Of a stretch of DNA of 64,000 nucleotides, positions 1-10,496 are shown in pieces; position 1 is the first letter of the stretch; each line of letters begins with the position of its first letter. The notes beneath the pieces were generated by a model. It saw only the letters and a program-made list of their open reading frames with translations. It had not been told where the DNA came from and searched no databases. Source of the DNA: Myxococcota bacterium (lineage in GTDB: Bacteria; Myxococcota; B64-G9); NCBI GenBank assembly GCA_022710975.1, contig JAKLGA010000008.1, positions 62,001-126,000 on the forward strand. The letters are read 5' to 3'. The position numbers and the translations under genes are program-made.

Positions 1-690
1 GCCGAGGCCCGCCGGCTGGGGCTCGAGGTGCTGGCCATCACCGACCACGACGAGGGGCCCGGGACCGCCACCCGGGTGCTGTCCTACCGTTTCCCGCGCG
101 AGTGGCAGGGGGTGCGCCTGCTGGTCGGCCTGGAGCTGTGCATCCGGGCCGGCGGCGCGCTCAAGCTGCCGAGCGCGGTGAAGCTCGCGGACCTCGATGT
201 GTGCCTGGCGGGCTTCCACCCCACCGGCCGCGCCCGCGGGGACGGGCCCGAGCGCCTGGCGGCGGATCTGGCCGCCGCGCTGGCCGGTCACCCCTACCTG
301 GACGTGATCACCCACCCGACCATCCGGCCGTTCCCCCTGCGGCCGGAGGACGCGGCCCGCCTGGCCGCGCAGGCCGGGGTGGCGCTGGAGGTCAACAACT
401 GCGCCCTGCGTTACGGCAAGGAGCGGCGGGAGGACGTGCTGGCGATGCTGCGCGCCTGCCAGCGCCACGGCACCCAGGTGGTGGTCTCCTCCGACACCCA
501 CGCGCTGCCCGAGCTGGGCCAGGACGAGCTGGCCCGGCCGCTGCTGGCCGAGGCCGGCCTGGATCCGGCCCTGTGGGTGAACTCGACCGCCGAGCGCGCG
601 CTCGCGTTCGTCGAGGCGCGGCGGGCGGCCAAGCGCGCCGCGGACCAGGCCGCGGAGCCCGCGGGAGCTCCCCTCACAGGCAGGCGATGA
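1..690 (+). CDS. PHP-domain metal-dependent hydrolase (5' end missing)
   Basis: The frame is open from the first base, so the N-terminus lies outside the window; 229 residues are visible. The PHP (polymerase and histidinol phosphatase) metal-binding motifs are present in order: TDHDEG near the start, HPTIRPF in the middle, an EVNN segment, and SSDTHALPELG near the C-terminus. These carry the His, Asp and Glu ligands of the trinuclear metal site of stand-alone PHP phosphoesterases such as the YcdX group. Nothing points to a specific substrate. The C-terminal 30 residues are an Ala/Arg-rich tail. The stop overlaps the convergent membrane-protein gene by 17 bp. The PHP fold is sure; the reaction is not. 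Confidence 0.8.
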   Translation, partial: AEARRLGLEVLAITDHDEGPGTATRVLSYRFPREWQGVRLLVGLELCIRAGGALKLPSAVKLADLDVCLAGFHPTGRARGDGPERLAADLAAALAGHPYLDVITHPTIRPFPLRPEDAARLAAQAGVALEVNNCALRYGKERREDVLAMLRACQRHGTQVVVSSDTHALPELGQDELARPLLAEAGLDPALWVNSTAERALAFVEARRAAKRAADQAAEPAGAPLTGRR

Positions 691-1468
691 GCAGCGCCGC
701 CGCCAGGGCGGCGCCCAGACCCGCCAGGCCGAGCACCCTGGCCGCGCGGCCGCGCCAGCAGCCCAGCGCCGTGGCCGCCGCGGGCAGCGCCAGGCCGCGC
801 AGCGCCAGCAGCGCCCCCAGCAGGCCGAAGGCCCCGAGCCCGGCCCGGGCCAGGCCAGCGCCCGGCGCGATCCCCAGCACCTCCGCCAGGCCGTGCAGCA
901 GCAGCAGCGCCGCGGCCAGGCCGAGCAGCAGCGCGTCCACGACCCGCCACAGGCCCGCGCCCGCCGGCTCGGGCCCGCCGACCGGGCGCTCGCCCTCCAC
1001 GGCCACCCGCGCGGCGAGCAGCGCCACCAGCTCCTCGGGCGTCAGGCGACCCTCCCCGGCCTCGTCCTGGCGGCGCATCCAGGCGGCCAGCGGGAAGCAG
1101 CGCGGCGCGCCCGCGCGCGGGCGGAGCTCCAGCCGGCTGCCCAGCCGCACCACCTCCACCGCGGCCAGCTCGTCCCAGGCCAGCCGGGTGACGCCCTCGG
1201 TCCCGCCCACGCTCAGGCCCAGGTCGTCGAGGTTCAGGTAGGCCGACTCGTAGCGCCGCTGCAGCCGGTGCACGTACACCAGGGTGGCGAGCACCAGCCC
1301 CTCGCCCGCCAGCGCGGCCAGCAGCGGCCAGACCGACTCCTCGAGCGAGCCCACCCCGCCCAGCAGCCCCAGCAGCCCGAGCGCCAGGAGGCCGGTCAGC
1401 GCCCGCCGCAGGTGCTTGTACAGGGCGGGCCGGCGAGGGTGATCGACGCGCAGGGTCACGGCCGCCAT
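674..1468 (-). CDS. Hypothetical membrane protein
   Basis: A 264-residue protein with no family I recognise. The N-terminal third has two hydrophobic helices, one around ALTGLLALGLLGLLGG and one around LAALAGEGLVLATLVYV. These are followed by a soluble segment of about 90 residues that reads like a small beta domain of PH-like length (RRYESAYLNLDDLGLSVGG onward). The C-terminal 100 residues are several Leu/Ala-rich helices. The pattern resembles YcxB- or DUF-type PH-domain membrane proteins, but that is only a guess. The ATG lies 55 bp from the divergent STN gene. The 3' end overlaps the PHP gene by 17 bp, so both ends are tightly packed. Confidence 0.6.
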   Translation of the reverse strand: MAAVTLRVDHPRRPALYKHLRRALTGLLALGLLGLLGGVGSLEESVWPLLAALAGEGLVLATLVYVHRLQRRYESAYLNLDDLGLSVGGTEGVTRLAWDELAAVEVVRLGSRLELRPRAGAPRCFPLAAWMRRQDEAGEGRLTPEELVALLAARVAVEGERPVGGPEPAGAGLWRVVDALLLGLAAALLLLHGLAEVLGIAPGAGLARAGLGAFGLLGALLALRGLALPAAATALGCWRGRAARVLGLAGLGAALAAALLIACL

Positions 1469-1523
1469 GCTAGCCGATTCGGCCGCCCGGGATCCAGCCG
1501 CGCCGGCGTGCTAGCCTGGGGGC

Positions 1524-2021
1524 ATGGGACCCCGGGCGCTCACCCGCCTCGCCTGGCCGCTCGTCTGGCTGCTGATGGGGGCGGCCTGCGCCGCTCCCCG
1601 GGCCGTCGACCGCTCGCCCGCGCCGGCGCACGCGGCGCGCGGGGGCCGCGCGGCGCCTGCCCCCGCGGTCTCCCCCTCGAGGGATCTCTTCCTGGAGGGC
1701 GACCCGCCCGGACCCCGGGCCGGCCCCGCGGGGCAGCGCCTGCTCGGCGAGTGGCCGGCGCAGGCCGCGCGCGTGCGGCTGTCGGGGCACAAGGAGCCCG
1801 TCCGCGCGGTGCTCGCGCGCCTGGCGGCCGCCTCGCGCCTGAACTTCGTGCTGGCCGACGAGGTCCAGGGCGAGCTCACCACCTCCCTCGAGGAGGTCCC
1901 CTGGACGGAGGCGCTGGGCGCGCTGCTGGCGGCCAAGGACCTGGTGGCCGTGCGCGAGGGCAACGTGGTGTGGGTGCTGCGGCGCGAGGACCACGCCCGC
2001 GAGGCCGGCCTGTCACCCTGA
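1524..2021 (+). CDS. Orphan STN/secretin N0-like domain lipoprotein
   Basis: A 165-residue exported protein. The N-terminus has a hydrophobic segment ending in LLMGAACAAP, a plausible but imperfect lipobox (Cys 22). A Pro/Ala-rich linker follows. The C-terminal 75 residues, starting at VRLSGHKEPVRAVLARLAAA, match the short secretin/TonB N-terminal (STN or N0) fold, with the typical LNFVLADEVQGELTTSLEEVPWTEAL pattern split across strands and helices. In PilQ, GspD and FecA this fold precedes a channel; here no channel follows. There is no ribosome-binding site. A TGnTAGCCT extended -10-like sequence ends 6 bases before the ATG, so a leaderless mRNA is possible. The gene runs convergently into the glycosyltransferase with a 9-bp overlap. 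Confidence 0.6.
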   Translation: MGPRALTRLAWPLVWLLMGAACAAPRAVDRSPAPAHAARGGRAAPAPAVSPSRDLFLEGDPPGPRAGPAGQRLLGEWPAQAARVRLSGHKEPVRAVLARLAAASRLNFVLADEVQGELTTSLEEVPWTEALGALLAAKDLVAVREGNVVWVLRREDHAREAGLSP

Positions 2022-3920
2022 CGGCCGCCGCTCGAGCAGGAAGAACCAGCCCTTGGCGGGATCGCGCACCTGGTGCGCCACGCGGAAGCCCGCGTCCAGC
2101 CAGCGGCGGAACTCGGGCAGGCTGGCGAACATGCCGTAGCGCACCCGCGCCTCGCCCCCCGGTCCGCGGGCGGGCGAACCCGAGACCACCACGAAACGCA
2201 GCTCCGGCCGATCGATGCGCCGGATGGTCTCGGCGGCCGAGGTGGTGCCGGAGGAGAAGCGCAGCGTGTTCGTGTCGGCGAAGTCGTCGGCCAGGCGCCG
2301 GCCCGCGAGCAGCGCCACCAGGCCGGCCGAGGACGAGTCGCCGAACAGGAGCTCGCCCGGCCGGCTGTGCGCGCGCGCGTAGTCGCCGAGCTCGGTGGCT
2401 GCCTGGAAGAAGCGGCTCTCGTGGTACAGCGCCTCCTGCAGGGTGCCATACTCCTGGCGCGCCCGGGCCACGTCGTCCCAGCAGCAGGCCCGGATGGCCG
2501 CGTTCACCAAGCCGGGCAGCGGGGCGTCCTGCCACTGCATGGGCACGTCGGCCCCGCGCACGTAGCGCGGGAGCAGCGCGCGCTGGACGGGCGAGCGCAC
2601 CGCGTAGGCGGCGCCCACGGCCACGAGGAGCGCGCCCAGGACGATCGCGGCGCTCCACCAAGCCCGGCCCCGGGTGCGCGCGGCGCGGACCAGGCCCCCC
2701 AGGTGCCGGGCCGCGCGGCCCGCGGCCCAGCCGCCCGCCAGCGCCATGCCCGGGAACAGGAGCAGGAAGTAGAAGGGGAACACCCGCGGCAGCCACAGGA
2801 TGAAGAGCAGGTAGCCGAGCGCCCACAGCCCGCCCACCCGGGCCGGGCCGCCCTCGGCCTCCCACAGCGCGCGCCGCAGCCAGGCCCAGGCCCGCGGCAG
2901 GAGCCAGCCGCCCGGCAGCGGACCCGGGGCGGCCGGCGGCGGGGCCCCGCTGCCCCGCCCCAGCCAGCGGTCCAGGGCGGCCAGCAGCGGCCCGAGCAGC
3001 GCGCCCAGCGTCAGGGCGAAGTTGTCGAGCAGCACCCGTGCGATCATGTCCCGCGACACGCCCTCCTTGCCCGGCTTGGCCAGGTGGTAGCCGTAGACCG
3101 CCTGGAAGTAGTCCGCCCCACCCGCGATCGCCATCGCGAGCTGGACGAGCAGCCACGGCACACCGAAGCCGAGCAGGAAGCGCAGGCCGGCTCGGCGCGA
3201 GTCGAGCAGCGCGAGCGCGCCCGCCATGAGGGCGCCGGGCAGCACGTAGTTGCCGGTGCACACCCCCAGGGCGAAGGCCAGGCCGGACAGGAGCCAGCGC
3301 TTGCGGAGGAGCGCCCACAGGCCGATCACCAGCCACATGACCGACAGGTTGATGCCCGTCCAGTGGCTGGAGGCGCGCAGCACGTCGAAGGCCAGCAGGA
3401 AGAGCCCCGCGGCCACCACCGCGCCCAGCCGGCCCGCCCGGCGCCTGGCCAGCAGGAACAGGAACATGGCCGAGACCAGGCTGGCGCCGACCGGCAGGAT
3501 GCGCGCGGTGAACGGGGTGATGTCCACGAACGAGTAGAGCAGGATGCCGGGCAACAGGTGCAGCGGCGGGTGGGCGAAGAAGTAGTCCCGGTAGGGGATG
3601 GCGCCGTGGTCCACCGTGGCCCAGGCCATGTACAGGTAGATGTTCTCGTCCCCGACCTCCCAGTGGAAGGAGAAGGACTTGACGATCAGGAAGGCGAGCA
3701 GCACCAGCCCGAGCCCGAGCCAGGCCAGGGCGTCGAGCGACCACCGCCTGTCCGCAGGAGGCAGCGCCGGGAGCGCGGGCAGGTCCTGGGACGCGTCCTT
3801 GAGGGACATGACCTGGACCGTCTCCACCCGGTCGGAGTCCGCCAGGCGGGCCTGGGCCAGGGCCTGCGCCCGCTTCTCCTCGGCCCGGCTGGTCCTCTTC
3901 TTCTTCCCCATCGCCCGCAT
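2013..3920 (-). CDS. GT-C family (GT39/ArnT-like) membrane glycosyltransferase
   Basis: A 635-residue polytopic membrane protein. After a charged cytoplasmic N-terminus of about 55 residues, the first membrane helix is followed by a large extracytoplasmic loop with GDENIYLYMAW and FFAHPPLH. This acidic DE plus HPP signature is typical of GT-C enzymes that use a polyprenyl-phosphate sugar donor (PMT/GT39, ArnT/GT83). About ten further hydrophobic helices follow, then a soluble C-terminal domain of about 170 residues. The acceptor cannot be told. MGKKKRTS, nine bases inside, is an equally likely start; neither start has a good ribosome-binding site, and a weak TTGACT -35 lies just upstream. The gene is followed by the convergent STN gene. 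Confidence 0.78.
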   Translation of the reverse strand: MRAMGKKKRTSRAEEKRAQALAQARLADSDRVETVQVMSLKDASQDLPALPALPPADRRWSLDALAWLGLGLVLLAFLIVKSFSFHWEVGDENIYLYMAWATVDHGAIPYRDYFFAHPPLHLLPGILLYSFVDITPFTARILPVGASLVSAMFLFLLARRRAGRLGAVVAAGLFLLAFDVLRASSHWTGINLSVMWLVIGLWALLRKRWLLSGLAFALGVCTGNYVLPGALMAGALALLDSRRAGLRFLLGFGVPWLLVQLAMAIAGGADYFQAVYGYHLAKPGKEGVSRDMIARVLLDNFALTLGALLGPLLAALDRWLGRGSGAPPPAAPGPLPGGWLLPRAWAWLRRALWEAEGGPARVGGLWALGYLLFILWLPRVFPFYFLLLFPGMALAGGWAAGRAARHLGGLVRAARTRGRAWWSAAIVLGALLVAVGAAYAVRSPVQRALLPRYVRGADVPMQWQDAPLPGLVNAAIRACCWDDVARARQEYGTLQEALYHESRFFQAATELGDYARAHSRPGELLFGDSSSAGLVALLAGRRLADDFADTNTLRFSSGTTSAAETIRRIDRPELRFVVVSGSPARGPGGEARVRYGMFASLPEFRRWLDAGFRVAHQVRDPAKGWFFLLERRPSG

Positions 3921-3954
3921 GTTGACCGCAGGGAACCCGGGCAGTCAAACCCCT

Positions 3955-4175
3955 TCGAGTGAAGCCCCCTTCAGGGGGCTTGCCCAGCGAAGCTGGGCAT
4001 CGTAGCCGCGGTCCCCAACCCCATGGGACGGCTTCGCCGGCTTCAACCCGCGGCCCGCACTCGCGGACCTCTCCTCAGCCGCGGCCTAAAGGCCGCGGCC
4101 ACGATGCCCCCATTCTGGGACTGCTTCGCGGCCCCTTTCAGGGTCCGCTCCGCTGCCTTCGGGCAAGCCCCTTCA
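3955..4175. repeat. Palindrome-rich intergenic block with nested inverted repeats
   Basis: The gap 3921-4345 has no convincing gene. It holds three perfect hairpins: 3962-3981 (9-bp arms), 3981-3999 (TGCCCAGC/GCTGGGCA, 3-base loop) and 4078-4099 (GCCGCGGCC/GGCCGCGGC, TAAA loop). Superimposed on these, 3995-4011 is complementary to 4093-4109 at 16 of 17 positions. GCGAAGC at 3987 also pairs with GCTTCGC at 4122, and AGCCCC-type tracts near 3964 with GGGCAAGCCCC near 4161. The whole block could therefore fold into one long branched arm. This looks like a mobile or repetitive extragenic palindromic element rather than a terminator, because no T-run follows any stem. Copy number elsewhere in the genome is unknown. 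Confidence 0.5.
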
Positions 4176-4287
4176 TGTGGCTCCGGACTCCGCGCCTCCC
4201 CTGCCCTTCCTGCCTCACCCCAAGAGAATGTTCTGAGCGCTCACACCCGCAGGGTCTGCCAACGCGGGAGAGGACACGGCCCGGATG

Positions 4288-4316
4288 TTGCCCGGGGCGG
4301 GCGGCTGGGTTAGGCT
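4288..4316 (+). promoter_or_regulatory. Sigma-70-type promoter for the TolC-family gene
   Basis: A -35 TTGCCC (4288-4293), 17-bp spacer and -10 TAGGCT (4311-4316). Start of transcription would be near 4323, 23 bases before the GTG codon, leaving room for the GAGGAGG ribosome-binding site. The same TAGGCT -10 occurs at 61450-61455. Confidence 0.45.
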
Positions 4317-4345
4317 CGGTCTCGTTCACCCGAGGAGGATCCGCC

Positions 4346-5860
4346 GTGCGCCCGCACGCCCCGTTCGCCTGGCTCGCCGCCCTCCTGCTGGCCCTGCCGG
4401 GCCTGGCCGGCGGGGAGGAGCCTCAGCCGGCTGCTCCGGCCGAGCCCGAGCCCGTCGGGGGGCCGCGCAGGGCGCCCGAGGTGGTGCCGCCCGCCCCCGA
4501 GCCCGGCGCTGACGAGGGCGAGGAGGGCGAGCAGGCCGCGCCCCAGGGGCTCGGGCTCGCGGAGATCCTGGCCCGGGCGCTGTCGGAGGACAAGCGCATC
4601 CAGGCCGCCCACGCCAAGCTCGACGCCTACCGCGCCCGCCACGACGAGATCGTGTGGACCATCTTCCCGGTCATCCAGCTCGAGCTCGGCATCGGCGGCC
4701 CGATCGGCGAGCGCAAGCTGGACTGCCCGGATGATCCGAATTGCGTGAGGCTCCGGGGTAACACCGACAACCTCGACTCGCTCAGCCTCGATCACCTGAC
4801 CTTCGCCGTGGGCGGCAAGATCTCCGGCGTGCTGCCGCTCTACTCCTTCGGCAAGTACACCGCGGCCAAGAAGGCGGCCGCGGCCGGGGTCGAGGCGGGC
4901 GAGCAGGACATCCAGCGCCAGCGCCAGGAGGTGGCGCTCGAGGTGCGCAAGGCCTGGTACGGCTGGCGCCTGGCCTCGGCGGCCGTGGAGATCCTGGAGG
5001 ACGGCGAGAAGAAGCTCGAGGAGGTCTCGGAGAAGCTCGACAAGATGCTCGACGACCTCGACGAGGGCGTCACCGAGACGGACCGCTTCAAGCTCCGCTA
5101 CCACACGGCCCAGGTGCGCGGGCTGCTCGTCCAGGCCCGCCAGGGGCGCGCCCTGGCGCTCGCGGCCCTGCGCTTCCTGACCGACCTGCCCGGGCTCGGG
5201 GAGACGGAGAAGCTGGCCGAGGTGGACCTGGTGCCGCCGGCCGTGCCGCCGCTCGACCGGGCGGAGCTCGTGGCCCGCGCCCAGCGCGAGCGGCCCGAGA
5301 TCCGCATGCTGCGCTCGGCCCGCCGGGCGGCCCAGTCGCTGGCCGATCTGCAGCGGAGCATGTTCTACCCGGACATCGGCATCGCGGGCTACTTCGAGGG
5401 CTCCTACTCCCCGGGCCAGGACTACATCGAGAACTCGCTGCTGAACAACGGCTACACCCGCTATGGCGGCGGCCTGGTGCTCGGGCTGCAGGTGACCCTC
5501 GACGTCCCGCAGAAGCTCTACCGGCTGGAGCGGGCCGAGGCGGAGCTCCGCCAGGTGGAGGCCCAGCTCGAGCTGGCGGAGCGCGCCGTGGCCCTGGACG
5601 TCGACCGGCGGCTCGGGGAGGTCGAGGCGGCCCGGACCGGCCTGGGGGTGGGCAAGGACGGGCAGCGCGCGGCCAAGGCCTGGATGCGCTCGAACATGAT
5701 GAGCTACGGGGTGGGGCTGACCAACACCAAGGATCTCCTGGACTCGGTGGCGGCCTACGCCAAGTCCTGCATGGACCAGGACAAGGCCACCCACGACCTG
5801 CTGCTCTCGCTGGACGCGCTCCGCCAGAGCCTGGGCGAGGATCTCGGGGAGCTGCCCTGA
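4346..5860 (+). CDS. TolC-family outer-membrane efflux protein
   Basis: A 504-residue exported protein. I chose the GTG at 4346 because a GAGGAGG ribosome-binding site lies just upstream and a clean signal peptide follows (FAWLAALLLALPGLAGG). The frame is open about 390 bases further upstream, but through the palindromic block. An acidic, Pro-rich linker of about 60 residues precedes two OEP-type repeats. Each repeat has the long amphipathic helices and strands of TolC: LAEILARALSEDKRIQAAHAKL starts the first, and a second copy begins near the RAQRERPEIRMLRSARRAAQS segment. The family forms trimeric tunnels for efflux pumps or type I secretion. No inner-membrane pump partner lies beside it; the next gene, 68 bp on, is MlaC-like. 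The second repeat lacks any odd feature and the gene appears intact. Confidence 0.82.
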   Translation: MRPHAPFAWLAALLLALPGLAGGEEPQPAAPAEPEPVGGPRRAPEVVPPAPEPGADEGEEGEQAAPQGLGLAEILARALSEDKRIQAAHAKLDAYRARHDEIVWTIFPVIQLELGIGGPIGERKLDCPDDPNCVRLRGNTDNLDSLSLDHLTFAVGGKISGVLPLYSFGKYTAAKKAAAAGVEAGEQDIQRQRQEVALEVRKAWYGWRLASAAVEILEDGEKKLEEVSEKLDKMLDDLDEGVTETDRFKLRYHTAQVRGLLVQARQGRALALAALRFLTDLPGLGETEKLAEVDLVPPAVPPLDRAELVARAQRERPEIRMLRSARRAAQSLADLQRSMFYPDIGIAGYFEGSYSPGQDYIENSLLNNGYTRYGGGLVLGLQVTLDVPQKLYRLERAEAELRQVEAQLELAERAVALDVDRRLGEVEAARTGLGVGKDGQRAAKAWMRSNMMSYGVGLTNTKDLLDSVAAYAKSCMDQDKATHDLLLSLDALRQSLGEDLGELP

Positions 5861-5928
5861 GGGCTGAATCCCGGCCGCCCCACCCGCGTCCATCCAGGCG
5901 AGGAACGCCGGAGACAGGAGGAGACACC

Positions 5929-6585
5929 GTGATGAAGCTCACACGCACCCTCGTCAGCCTGGGCCTGTCGCTCTGCCTGGCCGCGCCGGCGCTGGCCGGC
6001 GCCGGGCCGCAGCAGACCATCGCCGACGGCGCCGAGGCCGTCCGGGGCGTGCTCAAGGTCAAGACCGCCAAGGGCTCCAAGGCCGAGACCGAGCAGAAGG
6101 CGAAGCTCAAGAAGGTGGTGGACGGGTTCCTGGACTACAAGGAGCTGTCCGCCCGGGCGCTCGGCCCCCACTGGAAGGATCGCTCGGAGGCCGAGCGGGC
6201 CGAGTTCGTCGAGCTGCTGCGCGACCTCATCGAGGCCTCCTACACCGGGGCCATCCGCAGCAACGCGGACTTCACCCTGGCGTTCCAGACCGAGGAGGTG
6301 GAGGAGGACGGCGCCAAGGCGCACGTGGCCGCGGTGGCCTCGGCCAAGACCAAGAAGGGCAAGGCGCTCAGCGAGGACCTGCTGTTCCACCTCTTCCTGG
6401 TGCCGGCCTCCAGGGCCTGGATGATCTACGACGTGGAGTTCGGCGACATCAGCCTGGTGCGCCACTACCGCGGCGAGTTCAACCGCAAGATCAAGAAGGA
6501 AGGCTACCCGGCGCTGCTGGCCGCGATGAAGAAGAAGCTGGGCGAGATCGAGTCCGGCAAGGTCGAGAAGAAGATGACGCTCTAG
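5929..6585 (+). CDS. mlaC: MlaC-family periplasmic phospholipid-binding protein
   Basis: A 218-residue protein with a signal peptide (LVSLGLSLCLAAPALAGA). The pattern fits the MlaC/Ttg2D family: a helical N-terminal half with LKKVVDGFLDYKELSARALG and the W after PH, then a beta half with VVASAKTKK-like strands and WMIYDVEFGDISLVRHYRGEF, which matches the family's conserved WkiyDv...g.S....R.qF block. MlaC carries phospholipids between the outer membrane MlaA and the inner-membrane ABC transporter MlaFEDB. No other mla gene is in the window. GTG (5929) and ATG (5932) are adjacent, both served by AGGAGG at about 5915. It ends 2 bp from the convergent FHA-TPR gene. Confidence 0.8.
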   Translation: MMKLTRTLVSLGLSLCLAAPALAGAGPQQTIADGAEAVRGVLKVKTAKGSKAETEQKAKLKKVVDGFLDYKELSARALGPHWKDRSEAERAEFVELLRDLIEASYTGAIRSNADFTLAFQTEEVEEDGAKAHVAAVASAKTKKGKALSEDLLFHLFLVPASRAWMIYDVEFGDISLVRHYRGEFNRKIKKEGYPALLAAMKKKLGEIESGKVEKKMTL

Positions 6586-6587
6586 CC

Positions 6588-8531
6588 TTACTCCTGCTCG
6601 TACTCCCGCAGCCGCTTCTCCGCCCGCTTGTAGGCCAGGCTCTCGGGCCGGGTGATGGACTGGATGAACTTCAGCTGCGCCCCGGCGTCCTGCCAGCTCT
6701 CGGCCGCCTCCAGGCGGTCGACCTCGGCGAACGCCTCCTCGGCCTCCTGCTCGAGCTGCAGCAGGCCGTTCGCGCAGGAGGTCTCGCCCGGGGCGCGCTG
6801 CAGGCAGTCCGACCAGGACTTGAAGGCGTCCACGAAGCTCTTGCGGTTGTAGTACTCCAGGCCGTCCTTGTACATCTGCAGGCCCATCTGCTTGCCGATG
6901 TCCTCGCGGTAGAAGGAGGTCACGCCCTCGGGCATGATGCGGGCGTCGGTCAGCAGGGCCTGGTCGAACTGCGCCTTGGCCTCGGCCGCCTTCATGCGGT
7001 TGATCGACGACACGCCCTCGTTGTACTTGCCGTACACCACCCGCATGTAGCCCAGGAGCTCCCGGGCCTTCTCCGCCAGCCCCCGATCCCGGGACAGGGA
7101 CCCCAGCTTCTGCAGCTCCTGCATGGCGGGCTGCAGCCTGCCCTGGTGGTACTTCAGCACCGCGGAGGCCAGCGCGTTGGGGTACTTCTGCTTGATGGCG
7201 TCCTCGGGATCGACCCCCTCGGAGCCCGGCGCGAGCACCTGGCCGTCCTCGCAGGTCCAGGTGAAGGGGGCGATCTTGAGCCCGTACACCCCCTTGGCCT
7301 TGCGCTCCACCCCCTGCAGGCGCTTGTACACTTCCTTGTCGCAGGGGTTCAGCCGCATGAAGTCCACGTAGTGGTCATGGGCCTTGGAGAGTTGGCCGGC
7401 GGTCTCGTAGCTCTTGCCCTCGGTGCGGTGGTAATTCGAGAGCTGCTTCGCGCACTCGGCCACCTTGTACTTGGCCTTCTTGGCGAAGCGGCTCTTGTCG
7501 GGCAGCTTCCGGAAGCAGTCGTAGGCCACCTGCCAGCGGTTGAGGTCGAACTCGATCACGCACTGGTCGAAGATGCTCTTGGCCGCGGACTCGTCCTCGA
7601 TCTCCACCTTCAGCCTGCGGAACTCCTTGTCGATGGGATCGAGCGCCAGGCCCTCCTGGGCGTACTTCATGGCCGCCTTGAGGTCCATGGGCTCCTCGTC
7701 CAGGGCGGCCTTGGCGGCCCTCATCAGCCGCTCCTTCTCGTTCTCGATGTCCACCCCTCCGGTGTCCACGTCCTCGCCGCCCATGTCCTCGGGCGGCGGG
7801 GCCGAGCACTTCTTGGCCGCCACGCCCAGGAACAGCAGCAGGATCAGGCCGCCGCCCACGCCGAGCAGCATGAGCTTCTTCTTGCGGGCCTTGGCGCCCT
7901 TGGAGGTCTCCTTGCCGCAGACGAACTTGAACTCGAGGTTGCCGAAGCGCACCAGGTCGCCCGACACGACGTCGGCCTGCTCCACGCGCTTGCCGTTGAG
8001 GAAGGTGCCGTTCGAGGAGCGCATGTCCACGACGCGGAAGCTGTCCCCGCGCACGGTCAGGCGCGCGTGCTGGCGGGAGACGGAGGCGTCGTCGATCACC
8101 AGGTACAGGTGCGGATCGCGCCCGACGTCGTTGTCCCCCTCCTGCAGCTCGATCTCCAGCCCCTTGGTGGCGCCCCGGGTGCCGAAGAGCGTGGGCGTCG
8201 CCTTCGCCTCCCCGATCGGCGCGAGGTCCGAGGCCGTGCCGCGCCGGCCACCCGGGACGGTCACGGTGAACACGCCGACCTGCATCTCGGCGCCCGGCTC
8301 CAGCTCGAAGGTGCCGGTGATCTCGGCCCCGTCCACCTTGATGCCGACGCCGCCGGTGAGGTCCTCGACCATCACCTTGGCGCCGTCCAGCCAGCACTTC
8401 ATGTGGTGGCGCGACACGCTGCGCGAGCCCAGGACGACGTCGCTGTCCTCGCCCCGGCCGAACACCTGGGGCTTGGTGGTGAGCTCCACCACCCGCTCAC
8501 GTCCGCTGGAGTCGACCAGGGTCAGCTTCAT
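6588..8531 (-). CDS. Double-FHA, membrane-anchored TPR-like protein of the Tad locus
   Basis: A 647-residue protein. Two forkhead-associated domains come first. The first is at about residues 20-95, with GRGEDSDVVLGSRSVSRHH. The second is at about 115-205, with GRDPHLYLVIDDASVSRQHARL and SSNGTFLNGKRV; this copy keeps the Gly-Arg, Ser-x-x-His and Asn-Gly phosphothreonine-binding residues. A basic stop-transfer patch and one transmembrane helix (KKKLMLLGVGGGLILLLFLG, about 218-238) follow. The rest is a helical domain with TPR-like repeats. The FHA domains would be cytoplasmic and the repeats periplasmic. It is the last gene of the Tad cluster, 108 bp after the FHA-CpaF gene, so it is a likely structural or regulatory partner of that ATPase. 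Confidence 0.75.
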   Translation of the reverse strand: MKLTLVDSSGRERVVELTTKPQVFGRGEDSDVVLGSRSVSRHHMKCWLDGAKVMVEDLTGGVGIKVDGAEITGTFELEPGAEMQVGVFTVTVPGGRRGTASDLAPIGEAKATPTLFGTRGATKGLEIELQEGDNDVGRDPHLYLVIDDASVSRQHARLTVRGDSFRVVDMRSSNGTFLNGKRVEQADVVSGDLVRFGNLEFKFVCGKETSKGAKARKKKLMLLGVGGGLILLLFLGVAAKKCSAPPPEDMGGEDVDTGGVDIENEKERLMRAAKAALDEEPMDLKAAMKYAQEGLALDPIDKEFRRLKVEIEDESAAKSIFDQCVIEFDLNRWQVAYDCFRKLPDKSRFAKKAKYKVAECAKQLSNYHRTEGKSYETAGQLSKAHDHYVDFMRLNPCDKEVYKRLQGVERKAKGVYGLKIAPFTWTCEDGQVLAPGSEGVDPEDAIKQKYPNALASAVLKYHQGRLQPAMQELQKLGSLSRDRGLAEKARELLGYMRVVYGKYNEGVSSINRMKAAEAKAQFDQALLTDARIMPEGVTSFYREDIGKQMGLQMYKDGLEYYNRKSFVDAFKSWSDCLQRAPGETSCANGLLQLEQEAEEAFAEVDRLEAAESWQDAGAQLKFIQSITRPESLAYKRAEKRLREYEQE

Positions 8532-8639
8532 GTCGTGTCCTCGAGAGCCGCCGGAGCCCGCGCCCGGCTCCGGGGTTTGCGCGCGCCGGCCAGCCCGGGC
8601 GCCTCTGCCAGCCAGGACGGCTCACCCACCGGGCGCGGT

Positions 8640-10460
<1,821 letters not shown>

Positions 10461-10496
10461 GGAACAGGCTCCCGCCTCCTCCCGCGTTGTGCAGGC

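Noticed and set aside
3959-4345. N-terminal extension of the TolC-family protein
   Set aside because: It crosses the palindromic block, and the GTG at 4346 has the promoter, ribosome-binding site and signal peptide.
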